A stretch of DNA of 9,700 bases, from assembly GCA_003135575.1 (NCBI GenBank), contig PLCG01000113.1, positions 46,425 to 56,124 of the forward strand, given 5' to 3'. This DNA is from Nitrososphaerota archaeon (GTDB lineage: Archaea; Thermoproteota; Nitrososphaeria; Nitrososphaerales; Gagatemarchaeaceae). How positions within the stretch are numbered: the stretch's first letter is position 1; every line of letters starts with the position of its first letter. The position numbers and the translations under genes were made by a program. Below the pieces are notes generated by a model that ran no database searches, was not told the DNA's origin, and was given only the letters and a program-made list of their open reading frames with translations. Shown piece by piece: positions 1 through 6,498 of the stretch.

Positions 1-1887
1 CACGAACCTGGGGTCTTCTCGCATCCTTTCGAGGATGGGCCACTTGTTGAACCAGGGAAGCGAGGGGTCCCGCTCTGCGTGCGCCCACCTCACCCACTTG
101 TATCCCTCGTCGCGTTCACCGACCGCATAGTAGATGGCGCCTTTCAGGCCCGGGGAGGCATACCCGTCGTACTTGTCACCCACGAGCTTCTCGAGGATCT
201 CCTTCGCCGTCGCCGTCGAGCCGACGTATGCGTGGACCAGCGCCCGGTGGGCCTGGAAGAAGGCCTCGTCGGCGGCCGCCACGGCGAGGTCAGCCTCCCT
301 CTTCGCGTCCTCGTTCCGGCCTTCGGTGGCGTCGACAAAGGCAAGGCCCATCCGCGCCCTCGCAAAGTTCGGGTTCGCTGTAAGGGCCTTGTCGAACATG
401 CCTCTGGCCTCCGCGTTCCTGCCGGCCATCCAGTAGACGAACCCGAAGCGGGTCACGATCCAGGGCGAGACGGGGTCCAGCTCGTAGGCCTTCGCCATCT
501 CAGGGATGGCCTCGTCGAACCTGGCCAGAGCGGCGAGCATCCGTCCGAACCAGTCATGGGCGTATGCCAGGCTCGGGCTCAGCTTTATCGCCGTCTTGAA
601 ACCGCGTTCTGCCTCAGGCCAATCCCAGTCGTGCTGGAACGCCATCCATCCCTTGGCGTTGTGGGCCTCGGCCAACTTGGGGTTGAGCGTCATCGCTCGG
701 CTCAGGTTCTCCCTCGCCATGGAGAAGGCGTGTTCGGCAGGCATCGCCTCGCCCGCGACGCCCACGTAGAGCGTAGAGGCCATGGCGAAGGCAAGCGCGA
801 ACTTCGGGTCCTCCTGCGCGGCCCGCTCGAAGTAGTCGATGGCCTTGAGGAGGTCCGAGGGCGACCCCTTGTCTCCCTGGTAGATCCCCTTGAGGAAGAG
901 GAGGTTGGCCTCGGCGTTCTTCGTGGGTGCCTCGCCTATCACCACCTTCTCGGCGGCGAGGAGCTCCACCTTCAGCGCCTCGGCGACCTTCCCGGCGATG
1001 TCGCTCTGCACGGAGAAGATGTCCTTTAGGTCCCGGTCGTAGTTCTCCGACCACACGTGCTTGTCCTCGACCGCGTCTATCATCTGGATGCTCACGCGCG
1101 CCCTGTCGCCCGCCTTCCGCACGCTCCCCTCGAGGATGGTCCCTGCGTTGAGCTCCCTGCCTATCATGGAGATGGGCTTCGGCTTTCCCTTGTATTGCAT
1201 CACAGACGTCCTGGAGATCACGCTCAGCTCCCGGATCTTTGAGAGCGTCCCAATCAGCTCCTCCGTGAGGCCGTCGGCGAAGTACTCGTCACCGGACTCT
1301 GGGCTGAAGTTGTCAAAAGGGAGCACCGCAACCCGTTTCCTGAGACTTCCGGACAACTGTGGTTCTCCCGACTTTTGCGCGGGCAGCACCTTGTATATCT
1401 CCATCGGAGCCTTCACGTTCTTGAGCTCGACCGTCCCCGCCCTCTCCAGCCGCGCCTCGAGCTTGTTCCCGACGAGGTCGAAGACCTGCCTGCTGACGCA
1501 GATCCCGCCCGGGTCCGCGAGGGGCTCGAGGCGAGCGGCGATGTTCACGGCGTCTCCGACGACGTCGTCGCCCTCGTGGATGACCTCGCCCACGTGGACC
1601 CCTATGCGGACCTGAAGCTTCTGCCCCGCGCCCCGAGCGTTCCTCTCAGCGATCTTGCCCTGGATCTCCACGGCGCAACGGACGGCTTCCAGAGAGCTGG
1701 CGAACTCGACCAGGAACGCGTCGCCCATGGTCTTCACCTCACGGCCTCCGTGGCGCGAAAGAACCGGCCGGAGAAGCGCTCGGTGCTCCTCCAGCAACTT
1801 CACGGTGGCCTCCTCGTTGTCCTGCGAGAGCGATGTATACCCAACCATGTCCGTGAACATTATTGCGGCAAGTCTACTCTCGGACAA
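1..1887 (-). CDS. Class III adenylate/guanylate cyclase with TolB-like domain and TPR repeats (3' end cut by window)
   Basis: Predicted to make cAMP from ATP; 629 codons are visible and the C terminus lies beyond the left edge. The cyclase domain covers residues 5-165. It carries metal ligands D13 (in FTDMVGYTS) and D56 (in KTMGDAFLVEF), the adenine-selecting pair K52 and D108, and transition-state residues N115 and R119 (in VNIAARLE). All key residues are present, so it should be active and ATP-specific. A TolB-N-like domain follows at about 184-290 (KRVAVLPFDN, FADGLTEELI, then ISRTSV and ILEGSVRKAGDRARV). TPR-like helical repeats run from about 325 to the edge. No membrane segment is seen. 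I chose the TTG at 1887 because it gives the typical N terminus (SESRLAAIMFTDMVGY) and lies about 34 nt after a TATA-like box. ATG at 1860 would cut into the catalytic motif. The architecture is best known from bacteria such as rhizobia, which suggests old horizontal transfer (inference). Confidence 0.9.
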   Translation of the reverse strand, partial: MSESRLAAIMFTDMVGYTSLSQDNEEATVKLLEEHRALLRPVLSRHGGREVKTMGDAFLVEFASSLEAVRCAVEIQGKIAERNARGAGQKLQVRIGVHVGEVIHEGDDVVGDAVNIAARLEPLADPGGICVSRQVFDLVGNKLEARLERAGTVELKNVKAPMEIYKVLPAQKSGEPQLSGSLRKRVAVLPFDNFSPESGDEYFADGLTEELIGTLSKIRELSVISRTSVMQYKGKPKPISMIGRELNAGTILEGSVRKAGDRARVSIQMIDAVEDKHVWSENYDRDLKDIFSVQSDIAGKVAEALKVELLAAEKVVIGEAPTKNAEANLLFLKGIYQGDKGSPSDLLKAIDYFERAAQEDPKFALAFAMASTLYVGVAGEAMPAEHAFSMARENLSRAMTLNPKLAEAHNAKGWMAFQHDWDWPEAERGFKTAIKLSPSLAYAHDWFGRMLAALARFDEAIPEMAKAYELDPVSPWIVTRFGFVYWMAGRNAEARGMFDKALTANPNFARARMGLAFVDATEGRNEDAKREADLAVAAADEAFFQAHRALVHAYVGSTATAKEILEKLVGDKYDGYASPGLKGAIYYAVGERDEGYKWVRWAHAERDPSLPWFNKWPILERMREDPRFV

Positions 1888-1915
1888 GGCGGGTGAAGAG
1901 CCGACTTCCGCCCCG

Positions 1916-1924
1916 CTGATAAAT
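1916..1924 (-). promoter_or_regulatory. TATA-like box of the cyclase gene
   Basis: The minus strand reads ATTTATCAG here, about 34 nt before the TTG start at 1887. This predicts a transcript starting near 1895 with a leader of only a few bases, as in archaeal leaderless genes. Inferred from spacing and composition only. Confidence 0.45.
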
Positions 1925-2027
1925 CCGTTTGTGGTTTCTTGCTCTGGAATCCTTCACGTTCTTCTTCCAGACTGCCTTATCCAGCTGACGGCTCGGCGCT
2001 TTCCACAAGCTCCAGGCGCGTAGTATC

Positions 2028-2711
2028 CTAGTTCGCGGCTACGTTCCCGGTCATCCAGCCAGCGGTTGCCATTGCGCCGCTCTTGCCGTCCGGTCCGGAA
2101 CCGCACACCGTCATGCAGAACCAAGTGAAGGTGCCCGCCTGGTTTATGGTGAAGTAGGCCGTTGTCGTCGAGGACGGAGCCAGCGGGATGTTGATGCCAA
2201 GCTGGGGGATGGTGAACGTGTGGGCTGTGCCGTTCGCAGGAAGGCTAGAGACGGTCTCTCCTCCGTTTACCTTGATCCCTGACGCGCCCTGCGAGGAGTT
2301 GACGTTCTCGTTGCTCACCACGCTGACGGTGTTGTCCTGAGTCCCCGAGACCTTTGCGTATTGCGAGCTCGTGAGATTCGCGGGTCCCGTGTCGTAGCAT
2401 ATTATGACAAGCTTGATCAGCCTGTGTGCCGGCAGAACGACGTTGGCGGCGGACTCCAACCCGTGCGTCCCCAGGACGTAGAACGCGGGTTGCTCCCCCA
2501 CGGTCGAGTTGAAGCTGTTGCCCGTCGTGACCACGAGGGTCAGGACGAACGGCGCCGAAGAGTTCGAAGAGGTGGCGGATTCCGTCACCGTTACTGCTTG
2601 GCCATGCGCGCTGTTGGGCAGCGTTGTCCCGATTCCCCATCCCACTGCGATGCCTGTTGCGGCGATGACTAACATGAAGCCGATTCCTGCGGCGATTCCG
2701 GCTGGTTTCAT
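2028..2711 (-). CDS. Membrane-anchored cupredoxin-like protein with C-x3-C copper site
   Basis: Likely a small copper protein outside the membrane that carries electrons or handles copper. The 227-residue product starts with a hydrophobic segment (about residues 7-29) that could be a signal anchor. A Thr/Ser/Asn-rich linker follows, then beta-rich sequence. The C-terminal part matches a cupredoxin fold: H164 in AHTFTIPQ is placed like the first copper ligand, then a strand ending TFTWFC, then C199-x3-C203-G, M214 and GWM220TG. The C-x3-C spacing recalls CuA of cytochrome oxidase subunit II, but the His expected between the second Cys and the Met is missing. I prefer ATG 2711 over the in-frame ATG at 2747. 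The latter overlaps the TATA-like box and would put a polar stretch before the anchor. It is followed on the same strand by the cyclase gene 140 bp away, which has its own promoter. A sulfocyanin-like or CuA-like assignment remains open. Confidence 0.75.
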   Translation of the reverse strand: MKPAGIAAGIGFMLVIAATGIAVGWGIGTTLPNSAHGQAVTVTESATSSNSSAPFVLTLVVTTGNSFNSTVGEQPAFYVLGTHGLESAANVVLPAHRLIKLVIICYDTGPANLTSSQYAKVSGTQDNTVSVVSNENVNSSQGASGIKVNGGETVSSLPANGTAHTFTIPQLGINIPLAPSSTTTAYFTINQAGTFTWFCMTVCGSGPDGKSGAMATAGWMTGNVAAN

Positions 2712-2742
2712 ACTATTGTCGTTCCCGGACACAAAACCCCAT

Positions 2743-2751
2743 CTCATAAGG
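2743..2751 (-). promoter_or_regulatory. TATA-like box of the cupredoxin gene
   Basis: The minus strand reads CCTTATGAG, centred about 36 nt before ATG 2711. Its position across the alternative ATG at 2747 is the main reason to prefer the inner start. Weakly supported. Confidence 0.35.
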
Positions 2752-2948
2752 ATAGGGGTTTGACCGAACCCGTTAGGCTCACGACCGCCCTGCGAGGCGG
2801 CCTCCGGCAGATGTCGTAAAGAAGGAGCACCGCGGCCTGAGGCCCGAAGGCTACACGGGCGACTAGTTCATGGTTCTGTCCAATCCACTTTGGGGTAAAG
2901 TATGGACTGTGACTTCGAGGCTTCTGCTCGGAGGATTGCCTGCTGTCT

Positions 2949-3069
2949 CCTGCCTTCAGGGTTCCACATCATCGCTTCACTAGCCCCGCGCTCCTGGGCG
3001 AACCTCACCCAGACATGGTATTGTCACGCGACCTTTCTGGTCACATGGGAACTCGGCACCCGATGGGCA
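2949..3069 (-). ncRNA. Candidate structured RNA on the minus strand
   Basis: Read on the minus strand, four hairpins follow one another. TGCCC/GGGTG closes a 3-nt loop (3057-3069). The 9-bp stem CATGTGACC/GGTCGCGTG closes the loop AGAAA (3025-3047). The 8-bp stem CTGGGTGA/TCGCCCAG closes a 3-nt loop (2994-3012). CCTG/CAGG closes the loop AAGG (2949-2960). The first three contain G.U pairs that would be A.C mismatches on the plus strand, which is why I assign the minus strand. TATA-like boxes at 3139-3146 and 3121-3130 would start a transcript at about 3117 or 3100. It matches no RNA family I recognise. The true ends are unknown and chance folding in G+C-rich DNA is possible. Confidence 0.3.
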
Positions 3070-3138
3070 TGGCCGGTTCGTATGAGAATGACCCAGCCTT
3101 ACGGCGAGAGTATTCACGACCCTTATACATGGAACACG

Positions 3139-3146
3139 ATATTTAA
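3139..3146 (-). promoter_or_regulatory. TATA-like box upstream of the candidate RNA
   Basis: The minus strand reads TTAAATAT just downstream of the terminator of the preceding gene. A second TATA-like element (TGTATAAGG) lies at 3121-3130. No protein start codon with a usable frame follows, so any transcript from here would be noncoding or a long leader of the cupredoxin gene. Confidence 0.3.
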
Positions 3147-3164
3147 TCACCCATCTGGGGTACT

Positions 3165-3175
3165 AAAAGGAAAAA
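3165..3175 (-). terminator. T-rich terminator of the orphan gene
   Basis: On the minus strand the sequence is TTTTTCCTTTT, about 25 nt after the stop codon at 3200. Runs of T like this are the usual intrinsic termination signal in archaea. No stem is needed or seen. Confidence 0.5.
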
Positions 3176-3199
3176 CATCCGCCTCAGATTGCACAGCAG

Positions 3200-4177
3200 C
3201 TAGTTCATCAACGGCTCGAGCGCAGTGATGGCGAGCGGCGGTATCTTCTTGAAATCCTGCCACTCTTGCCTCGACATCTTGAAAAAGTCCGCCCCGAAGA
3301 CGAGCGTAAGGTTCTGGCCGATGTCGGGCTTTCCCCTCGGGAAGTCTGCTATGACATGGATGCTGATGGACTCGTCTTCGTGGAAGACGTTCAAGCCGCT
3401 GACAGCGCCGAGCAGCTTCTCCGCCGAATACGGCGAGTTGCGCAGGTCCTTCTCAAGGGACGCCATCATCACGCCGTAGCCCCCCATCGCTGTGTGGGTC
3501 TGCCCCCGGGGCGCGTTGCCGAGGGGAGGGATATCGTACGAAACCCCGTAGGCGGTCGCGAGCTTGTCGAGCTCCTTGCTCTTCATGAACTTCAAGAGTG
3601 AGACATCTTCGTCCATATTCTTCGAGACCAGGTGGTGCTTGGTGATGTGATACCTGGCGGACATCGCCAAGGTCTTGTTGACCTGCGGGGAGGCGCCTAC
3701 GTGGCCGTAGAGGACACGGGGACGCAGATAGTCTGGGAAGTACCCAAGCGTGACCTCCCACCCGTCGATCTCCCTGTAGAAGACCATGTCGCGGGCCCCC
3801 CACTCCTCGGTCTGCTTCGCGGGGAAGAGCTTGGCCTCGTCAGCGGCCTCTGCGACCAGCTGCTCGAGCCTTTCTGAGAGGATCCTCCTCCTCATCGCCG
3901 AGTCGACTTCGTTCGGGCCCGTCCCGAGGATTTCCAGCAGCATGTGTGCGACCTCGGGCCCGGTCAGGCCTCGTGTCTCCTCCATGCTCGAGACGACCAG
4001 GTCGGTGAGCCTCTGGGCCAGGGACTCGAGCCCCCTCGGGGTCCCCCAGTCTCCCTTGGACCTCACTATCGCGGCTATCGCCTTGCGCCTCGCCTCGTCG
4101 GTCTCCAGCTTCGAGGTGGAGTCGTAAAATGAGTCGAAGGCGTCCATCGCTCCGCGTATGGATTCTACTACCTTCAT
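3200..4177 (-). CDS. Protein of unknown function, 325 residues
   Basis: I do not recognise this family. The product looks soluble, with no signal peptide or membrane segment. Residues 1-125 look helical and charged (AFDSFYDSTSKLET, RRRILSERLEQLV). Residues 130-325 look mixed alpha/beta and include a His-rich stretch (RYHITKHHLVSKN), GNAPRGQTHTAMGGYG, HEDESISIHVIADFPRGKPD and a C-terminal LTLVFGADFFKMSRQEWQDF. No nucleotide-binding loop or metal-binding cluster is obvious. Codon usage and third-position G/C match the neighbours, so it is a native gene. I chose ATG 4177 over TTG 4183 because a good TATA-like box (4201-4209) is centred 28 nt upstream, predicting a leaderless mRNA. It is divergent from the small membrane protein at 4265 across 87 bp and is followed by a T-rich terminator, so it is probably a single-gene unit. 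Confidence 0.8.
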   Translation of the reverse strand: MKVVESIRGAMDAFDSFYDSTSKLETDEARRKAIAAIVRSKGDWGTPRGLESLAQRLTDLVVSSMEETRGLTGPEVAHMLLEILGTGPNEVDSAMRRRILSERLEQLVAEAADEAKLFPAKQTEEWGARDMVFYREIDGWEVTLGYFPDYLRPRVLYGHVGASPQVNKTLAMSARYHITKHHLVSKNMDEDVSLLKFMKSKELDKLATAYGVSYDIPPLGNAPRGQTHTAMGGYGVMMASLEKDLRNSPYSAEKLLGAVSGLNVFHEDESISIHVIADFPRGKPDIGQNLTLVFGADFFKMSRQEWQDFKKIPPLAITALEPLMN

Positions 4178-4200
4178 CTCCAATTCGTCCCTATGGGTCC

Positions 4201-4209
4201 ATTATATCC
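4201..4209 (-). promoter_or_regulatory. TATA box of the orphan gene
   Basis: The minus strand reads GGATATAAT, centred about 28 nt before ATG 4177. This is one of the clearest promoters in the window. It shares the 87 bp divergent region with the promoter of the membrane protein on the other strand. Confidence 0.55.
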
Positions 4210-4232
4210 TTTAAGCGCCCCCACGGGCCTAG

Positions 4233-4240
4233 TTTTATTA
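4233..4240 (+). promoter_or_regulatory. TATA box of the small membrane protein gene
   Basis: TTTTATTA followed by GC, centred about 28 nt before ATG 4265. Almost the same sequence (GTTTATTAGC) precedes the next gene at 4742-4751. Confidence 0.5.
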
Positions 4241-4264
4241 GCAAATTTTTCACAATCGCGTGGC

Positions 4265-4708
4265 ATGCAAGGCGTCTCCGAGATGAGGAACTGGAGGCCT
4301 CTGAGGCTCTCCGCTGTCGCGACCCTGATCTTGATGAGCATCCAGGCCTGGACGGGCGATTTCGTCAACGTCTTCCTCACGAGCGCATTCGGCACGAGCA
4401 TCAACGGCTCAATGGGTGCGCTCTTCCAGGCGATACTGGGCAACGGGCTCTTCCTTCTTTGGCACGGGATGGAGGGCTTCCTCGTTCTCCTCGCGGCCAT
4501 CGGAGTCTTGGTGGTCTCATTCAGGTATCACCGACGGAGCGTGAAGATAGCAGCAGTGCTCGGGCTGGTATTCACTGTCATCGCAGGACTCGGAGGCCTC
4601 CTCTTCGTGATCTCCGGGTTCGCGGCTGGAGGGTTCTCGATGCAGATGGGAGGTGCCTTCTTGGGCGCCTACGCCATGTATTTCCTGGTGCTCTATTACT
4701 CAAAGTAG
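4265..4708 (+). CDS. Small integral membrane protein, four predicted helices
   Basis: The 147-residue product is mostly hydrophobic, with four probable membrane helices. They lie near residues 12-35 (LRLSAVATLILMSIQAW), 48-77 (ALFQAILGNGLFLLWHGM onward), 83-107 (VKIAAVLGLVFTVIAGLGG) and 119-144. A basic loop, RYHRRSVK, separates helices 2 and 3. No catalytic motif or known family is recognised. The single His in the GMEGF-proximal helix (LLWHGMEGF) could be functional, but that is speculation. I chose ATG 4265 because a TATA-like box sits 28 nt upstream. The frame stays open back to ATG 4193, but that would include the promoter and overlap the divergent gene's control region. The downstream DUF21-CBS gene begins 69 bp later with its own promoter, so co-transcription is not required. 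Confidence 0.75.
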   Translation: MQGVSEMRNWRPLRLSAVATLILMSIQAWTGDFVNVFLTSAFGTSINGSMGALFQAILGNGLFLLWHGMEGFLVLLAAIGVLVVSFRYHRRSVKIAAVLGLVFTVIAGLGGLLFVISGFAAGGFSMQMGGAFLGAYAMYFLVLYYSK

Positions 4709-4742
4709 CGCCCGCTGACCGACAGGTTTTCCGGCGCGTGAG

Positions 4743-4749
4743 TTTATTA
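4743..4749 (+). promoter_or_regulatory. TATA box of the DUF21-CBS gene
   Basis: TTTATTA in the context GTTTATTAGC, centred about 32 nt before ATG 4778. It predicts a leader of a few bases and separates this gene's expression from the membrane protein just upstream. Confidence 0.5.
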
Positions 4750-4777
4750 GCTCCAAATCGCGAATACAGCAACGTCG

Positions 4778-5782
4778 ATGGTCGACTGGTATGTCTACCT
4801 CAGCCTGGCCGTGGCCCTCGTGGTCTCGTTCTGGGCGTCGCTGATTGAGGCGACATTCCTCACCGTCCGGCCCGTGTCCCTCGAGACCGAGAGCACGGTG
4901 GCGGGCAATTCTCGGGCGACCAAGGCCATCAAGCTCGTCGGGGAGAAGACCAAGCTCGTCAGCACCACGACCCTCCTCTCGACCTTCTGCGACGTCATCC
5001 TTGCCAGCACCACGGGACTGGTCCTTTCCGAGGCGTTGGGCCCGCAGGGATGGATCCTCGCGACCATCCTCGTGTCGCTTGTCATAATGGTCTTCCTCAA
5101 CCTACTCCCGAAGGCGATAGGAATCGAGAACTCGGTCAGGATGGCGATGTTCCTCTCTCCCGGCACCCACCTGCTTCTCTCGATCTTCTCTCCGGTGGCG
5201 CTCCCGCTCACCAAGGTCGCGCGCACCCTCTCCCAGGCGGTCGTCGGCAAGCCCTCATACAAGCAGAACGACCTCGTGGACGAGTTCGAGAGCCTCCTGA
5301 TCATGCTCGAGAAGGCGGGTCACATCGAGCCCGACTCCGGCAGGATACTGAGGTCTGCCCTCGCGTCCTCCCAGACCACCGCAGGCGACCTCCTCACGCC
5401 CATTGGCGAAATCGTCGCGGTGAGCGTCGGCTCGGACGTGAGAGAGGCCCTGAGGCTGATGGGCAAGTCGAACCACCCGCATCTCCCTGTCTACGACACC
5501 AAGGCCGGGGTGTTCGTCGGCGCAGTGACGTTCCGCTCGCTCTTCGGCGCATTCGACGCCGGAGGGTTCGCCGACAACATTCTCGAATACATGGTCCAGC
5601 CGGCAAGGGTGGGCACCGACGAGACCGCCGCGACGGTCATGGACAAGATGCGGTCGGCAGGCGTCACGATGGCGTTCGTCTCAAGGGCAGGCAAGATCAG
5701 GGGGATGGTGACGGTCACCGACATCCTCGAGGTCATCCTTGGGACGAAGATACGCAGAGAAGCGCCACAGGACACGAGCTAA
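4778..5782 (+). CDS. CNNM/CorB-type membrane protein: DUF21 domain plus CBS pair
   Basis: Probably an ion transporter or its regulator. Relatives in the CNNM/CorB (DUF21) family move Mg2+ or are linked to its efflux and sense ATP-Mg through CBS domains. The 334-residue product has the DUF21 membrane domain at about 1-155, with hydrophobic helices near 5-30, 62-84, 91-112 and 124-148. The family-like SLIEATFLTV is at 21-30 and LLPKAIG at 109-115. A helical linker spans about 160-195 (DEFESLLIMLEKAGHIEPDSG). A CBS pair covers about 203-325 (LLTPIGEIVAV, HLPVYD, GAVTFRSLFGAF; YMVQPARVG, GMVTVTDILEVILG). No C-terminal CorC/HlyC domain follows. Oddly, the Glu usual before the P-K of the membrane domain (G-E-x-x-P-K) appears as N108. 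Its stop codon overlaps the stop of the convergent AMMECR1 gene by 4 bp. Family assignment is firm; the transported ion is inferred. Confidence 0.88.
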   Translation: MVDWYVYLSLAVALVVSFWASLIEATFLTVRPVSLETESTVAGNSRATKAIKLVGEKTKLVSTTTLLSTFCDVILASTTGLVLSEALGPQGWILATILVSLVIMVFLNLLPKAIGIENSVRMAMFLSPGTHLLLSIFSPVALPLTKVARTLSQAVVGKPSYKQNDLVDEFESLLIMLEKAGHIEPDSGRILRSALASSQTTAGDLLTPIGEIVAVSVGSDVREALRLMGKSNHPHLPVYDTKAGVFVGAVTFRSLFGAFDAGGFADNILEYMVQPARVGTDETAATVMDKMRSAGVTMAFVSRAGKIRGMVTVTDILEVILGTKIRREAPQDTS

Positions 5783-6429
5783 GGCTGCTTATGCGCACGG
5801 AGCTCGCCGACGACCCCGCGGGGCGTCGCCTCGGCGAAGACTTCTGCTTGGAACCTCAACACCCTCACCTTCCCCGTGAGCCATGCGTCGGCCGGCAACC
5901 CTGCCTTCTGGCAAGTCAGCGAGAGGAAGGTCTCAGCATCCAGACCCATCTCCGTGGCGACCTGGGGGAGCAGGAGCCCGCTCGTCCCCTGGCCTGAGAC
6001 GATCAGGCCGTCCGTCCCGACCCTCACGTGCTTCGGCAGCTCGAGCGACTTGCACTCGATCGTCTCGGGCTTGGTGAGCGCGCTGACCTCGACCGTGATG
6101 GAGTCCAGCTCCGAGGCCTCCACGCCGGGGAACCTTGGGTCGTGCGTCGCCGCGCCTACCGCAGCTTGGACCACGGCCTCGCCGAGCGGCCTCACGGGGT
6201 ATGGGATCCCGATGCATCCTCTGAGCTCTCCGTCGAGCTTGTTGAGGGTGACAAACGCGCCCCGTAGCTCCTTCAGGAATCCGTCCGAGCCGACCGACCA
6301 TGTCGGGAGCCCGCTCTCGTCAGGGTCCCTCCCCTCCAGCACGACGGCGTCGATCGCCTTCCTCGCCGTCGAGACGAGGTGGGCTCCTTGCTCCAACGAG
6401 AGCGTCACTCCAGCTTGACCATTCTCCAC
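5779..6429 (-). CDS. amrA: AmmeMemoRadiSam system protein A (AMMECR1 domain protein)
   Basis: This is the AMMECR1 member of the AmmeMemoRadiSam trio; its biochemical role is not established. At 216 residues it has the usual single-domain length. The signature LRGCIG is at 69-74, HDPRF at 96-100, SGLLLPQVA at 150-158 and LTCQKAGLP at 171-179, all conserved in the family. It looks soluble and cytoplasmic. The start is uncertain. GTG 6429 has GGAGAGG 8 nt upstream, a plausible ribosome site. A TATA-like box at 6445-6453 lies too close for that start but would fit GTG 6408, which gives MTLSLEQGAHLV, also a natural beginning. The gene diverges from Memo across 95 bp and is convergent with the DUF21-CBS gene, with overlapping stop codons. 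The amrA name is that used for system protein A; confidence in the family is high. Confidence 0.92.
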   Translation of the reverse strand: MENGQAGVTLSLEQGAHLVSTARKAIDAVVLEGRDPDESGLPTWSVGSDGFLKELRGAFVTLNKLDGELRGCIGIPYPVRPLGEAVVQAAVGAATHDPRFPGVEASELDSITVEVSALTKPETIECKSLELPKHVRVGTDGLIVSGQGTSGLLLPQVATEMGLDAETFLSLTCQKAGLPADAWLTGKVRVLRFQAEVFAEATPRGVVGELRAHKQP

Positions 6430-6444
6430 GCGCGTCGCCTCTCC

Positions 6445-6453
6445 GTTAAACCC
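6445..6453 (-). promoter_or_regulatory. TATA-like box of the AMMECR1 gene
   Basis: The minus strand reads GGGTTTAAC. It would direct transcription from about 6423, which favours the inner GTG at 6408. If GTG 6429 is used, the real promoter must lie further upstream. Confidence 0.35.
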
Positions 6454-6492
6454 TTTCGCCGGATGGGCTGGTTTCCATTGACTGCACTTTCC

Positions 6493-6498
6493 TTAAAT
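6493..6498 (+). promoter_or_regulatory. TATA-like box of the Memo gene
   Basis: TTAAAT in the context CCTTAAATCTC, centred about 29 nt before GTG 6525. It lies 40-50 bp from the divergent AMMECR1 promoter, so one regulator binding between could affect both. Confidence 0.45.

Larger units (their letters stand above)
2748..3199. other. 452 bp region without a convincing protein gene; several hairpins
   Basis: No reading frame here has plausible protein composition. The plus-strand frame from 2902 to 3228 is rich in Cys, Trp and His, has no promoter at the spacing seen for other genes, and runs into the 3' end of the opposite gene. The left part (2785-2860) holds small GC hairpins: CCGCC/GGCGG at 2785-2800, GGCC/GGCC at 2834-2844 and GCCCG/CGGGC at 2842-2860, the last two mutually exclusive. 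The middle part (2949-3069) holds longer hairpins that are better paired as minus-strand RNA. I found no tRNA, 5S, SRP or RNase P signature. Confidence 0.6.

Noticed and set aside
79..1029. Long plus-strand open frame of 316 residues
   Set aside because: It lies antisense to the TPR part of the cyclase gene. Its Arg/Gly/His-rich composition is what a G+C-rich shadow frame gives, while the minus frame shows clear domain motifs.
614..1054. Minus-strand open frame of 146 residues inside the cyclase
   Set aside because: Wrong frame on the same strand; Arg/Gly-rich with no motif. The in-phase frame reads as TolB-like and TPR sequence.
2361..2763. Plus-strand frames antisense to the cupredoxin gene
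   Set aside because: Shadows of a gene with a clear membrane anchor and copper-site motif on the minus strand.
3000..3110. Possible 5S rRNA or tRNA in the noncoding region
   Set aside because: The short segment GGTGCCGAGTTCCC looked 5S-like, but the conserved 5S loop and stems are missing. No T-arm plus acceptor stem could be formed for a tRNA.
2902..3228. Plus-strand frame of 108 residues in the intergenic region
   Set aside because: Rich in Cys, Trp and His with no hydrophobic pattern or family resemblance. It lacks a promoter at the usual spacing and overlaps the 3' end of the opposite gene.
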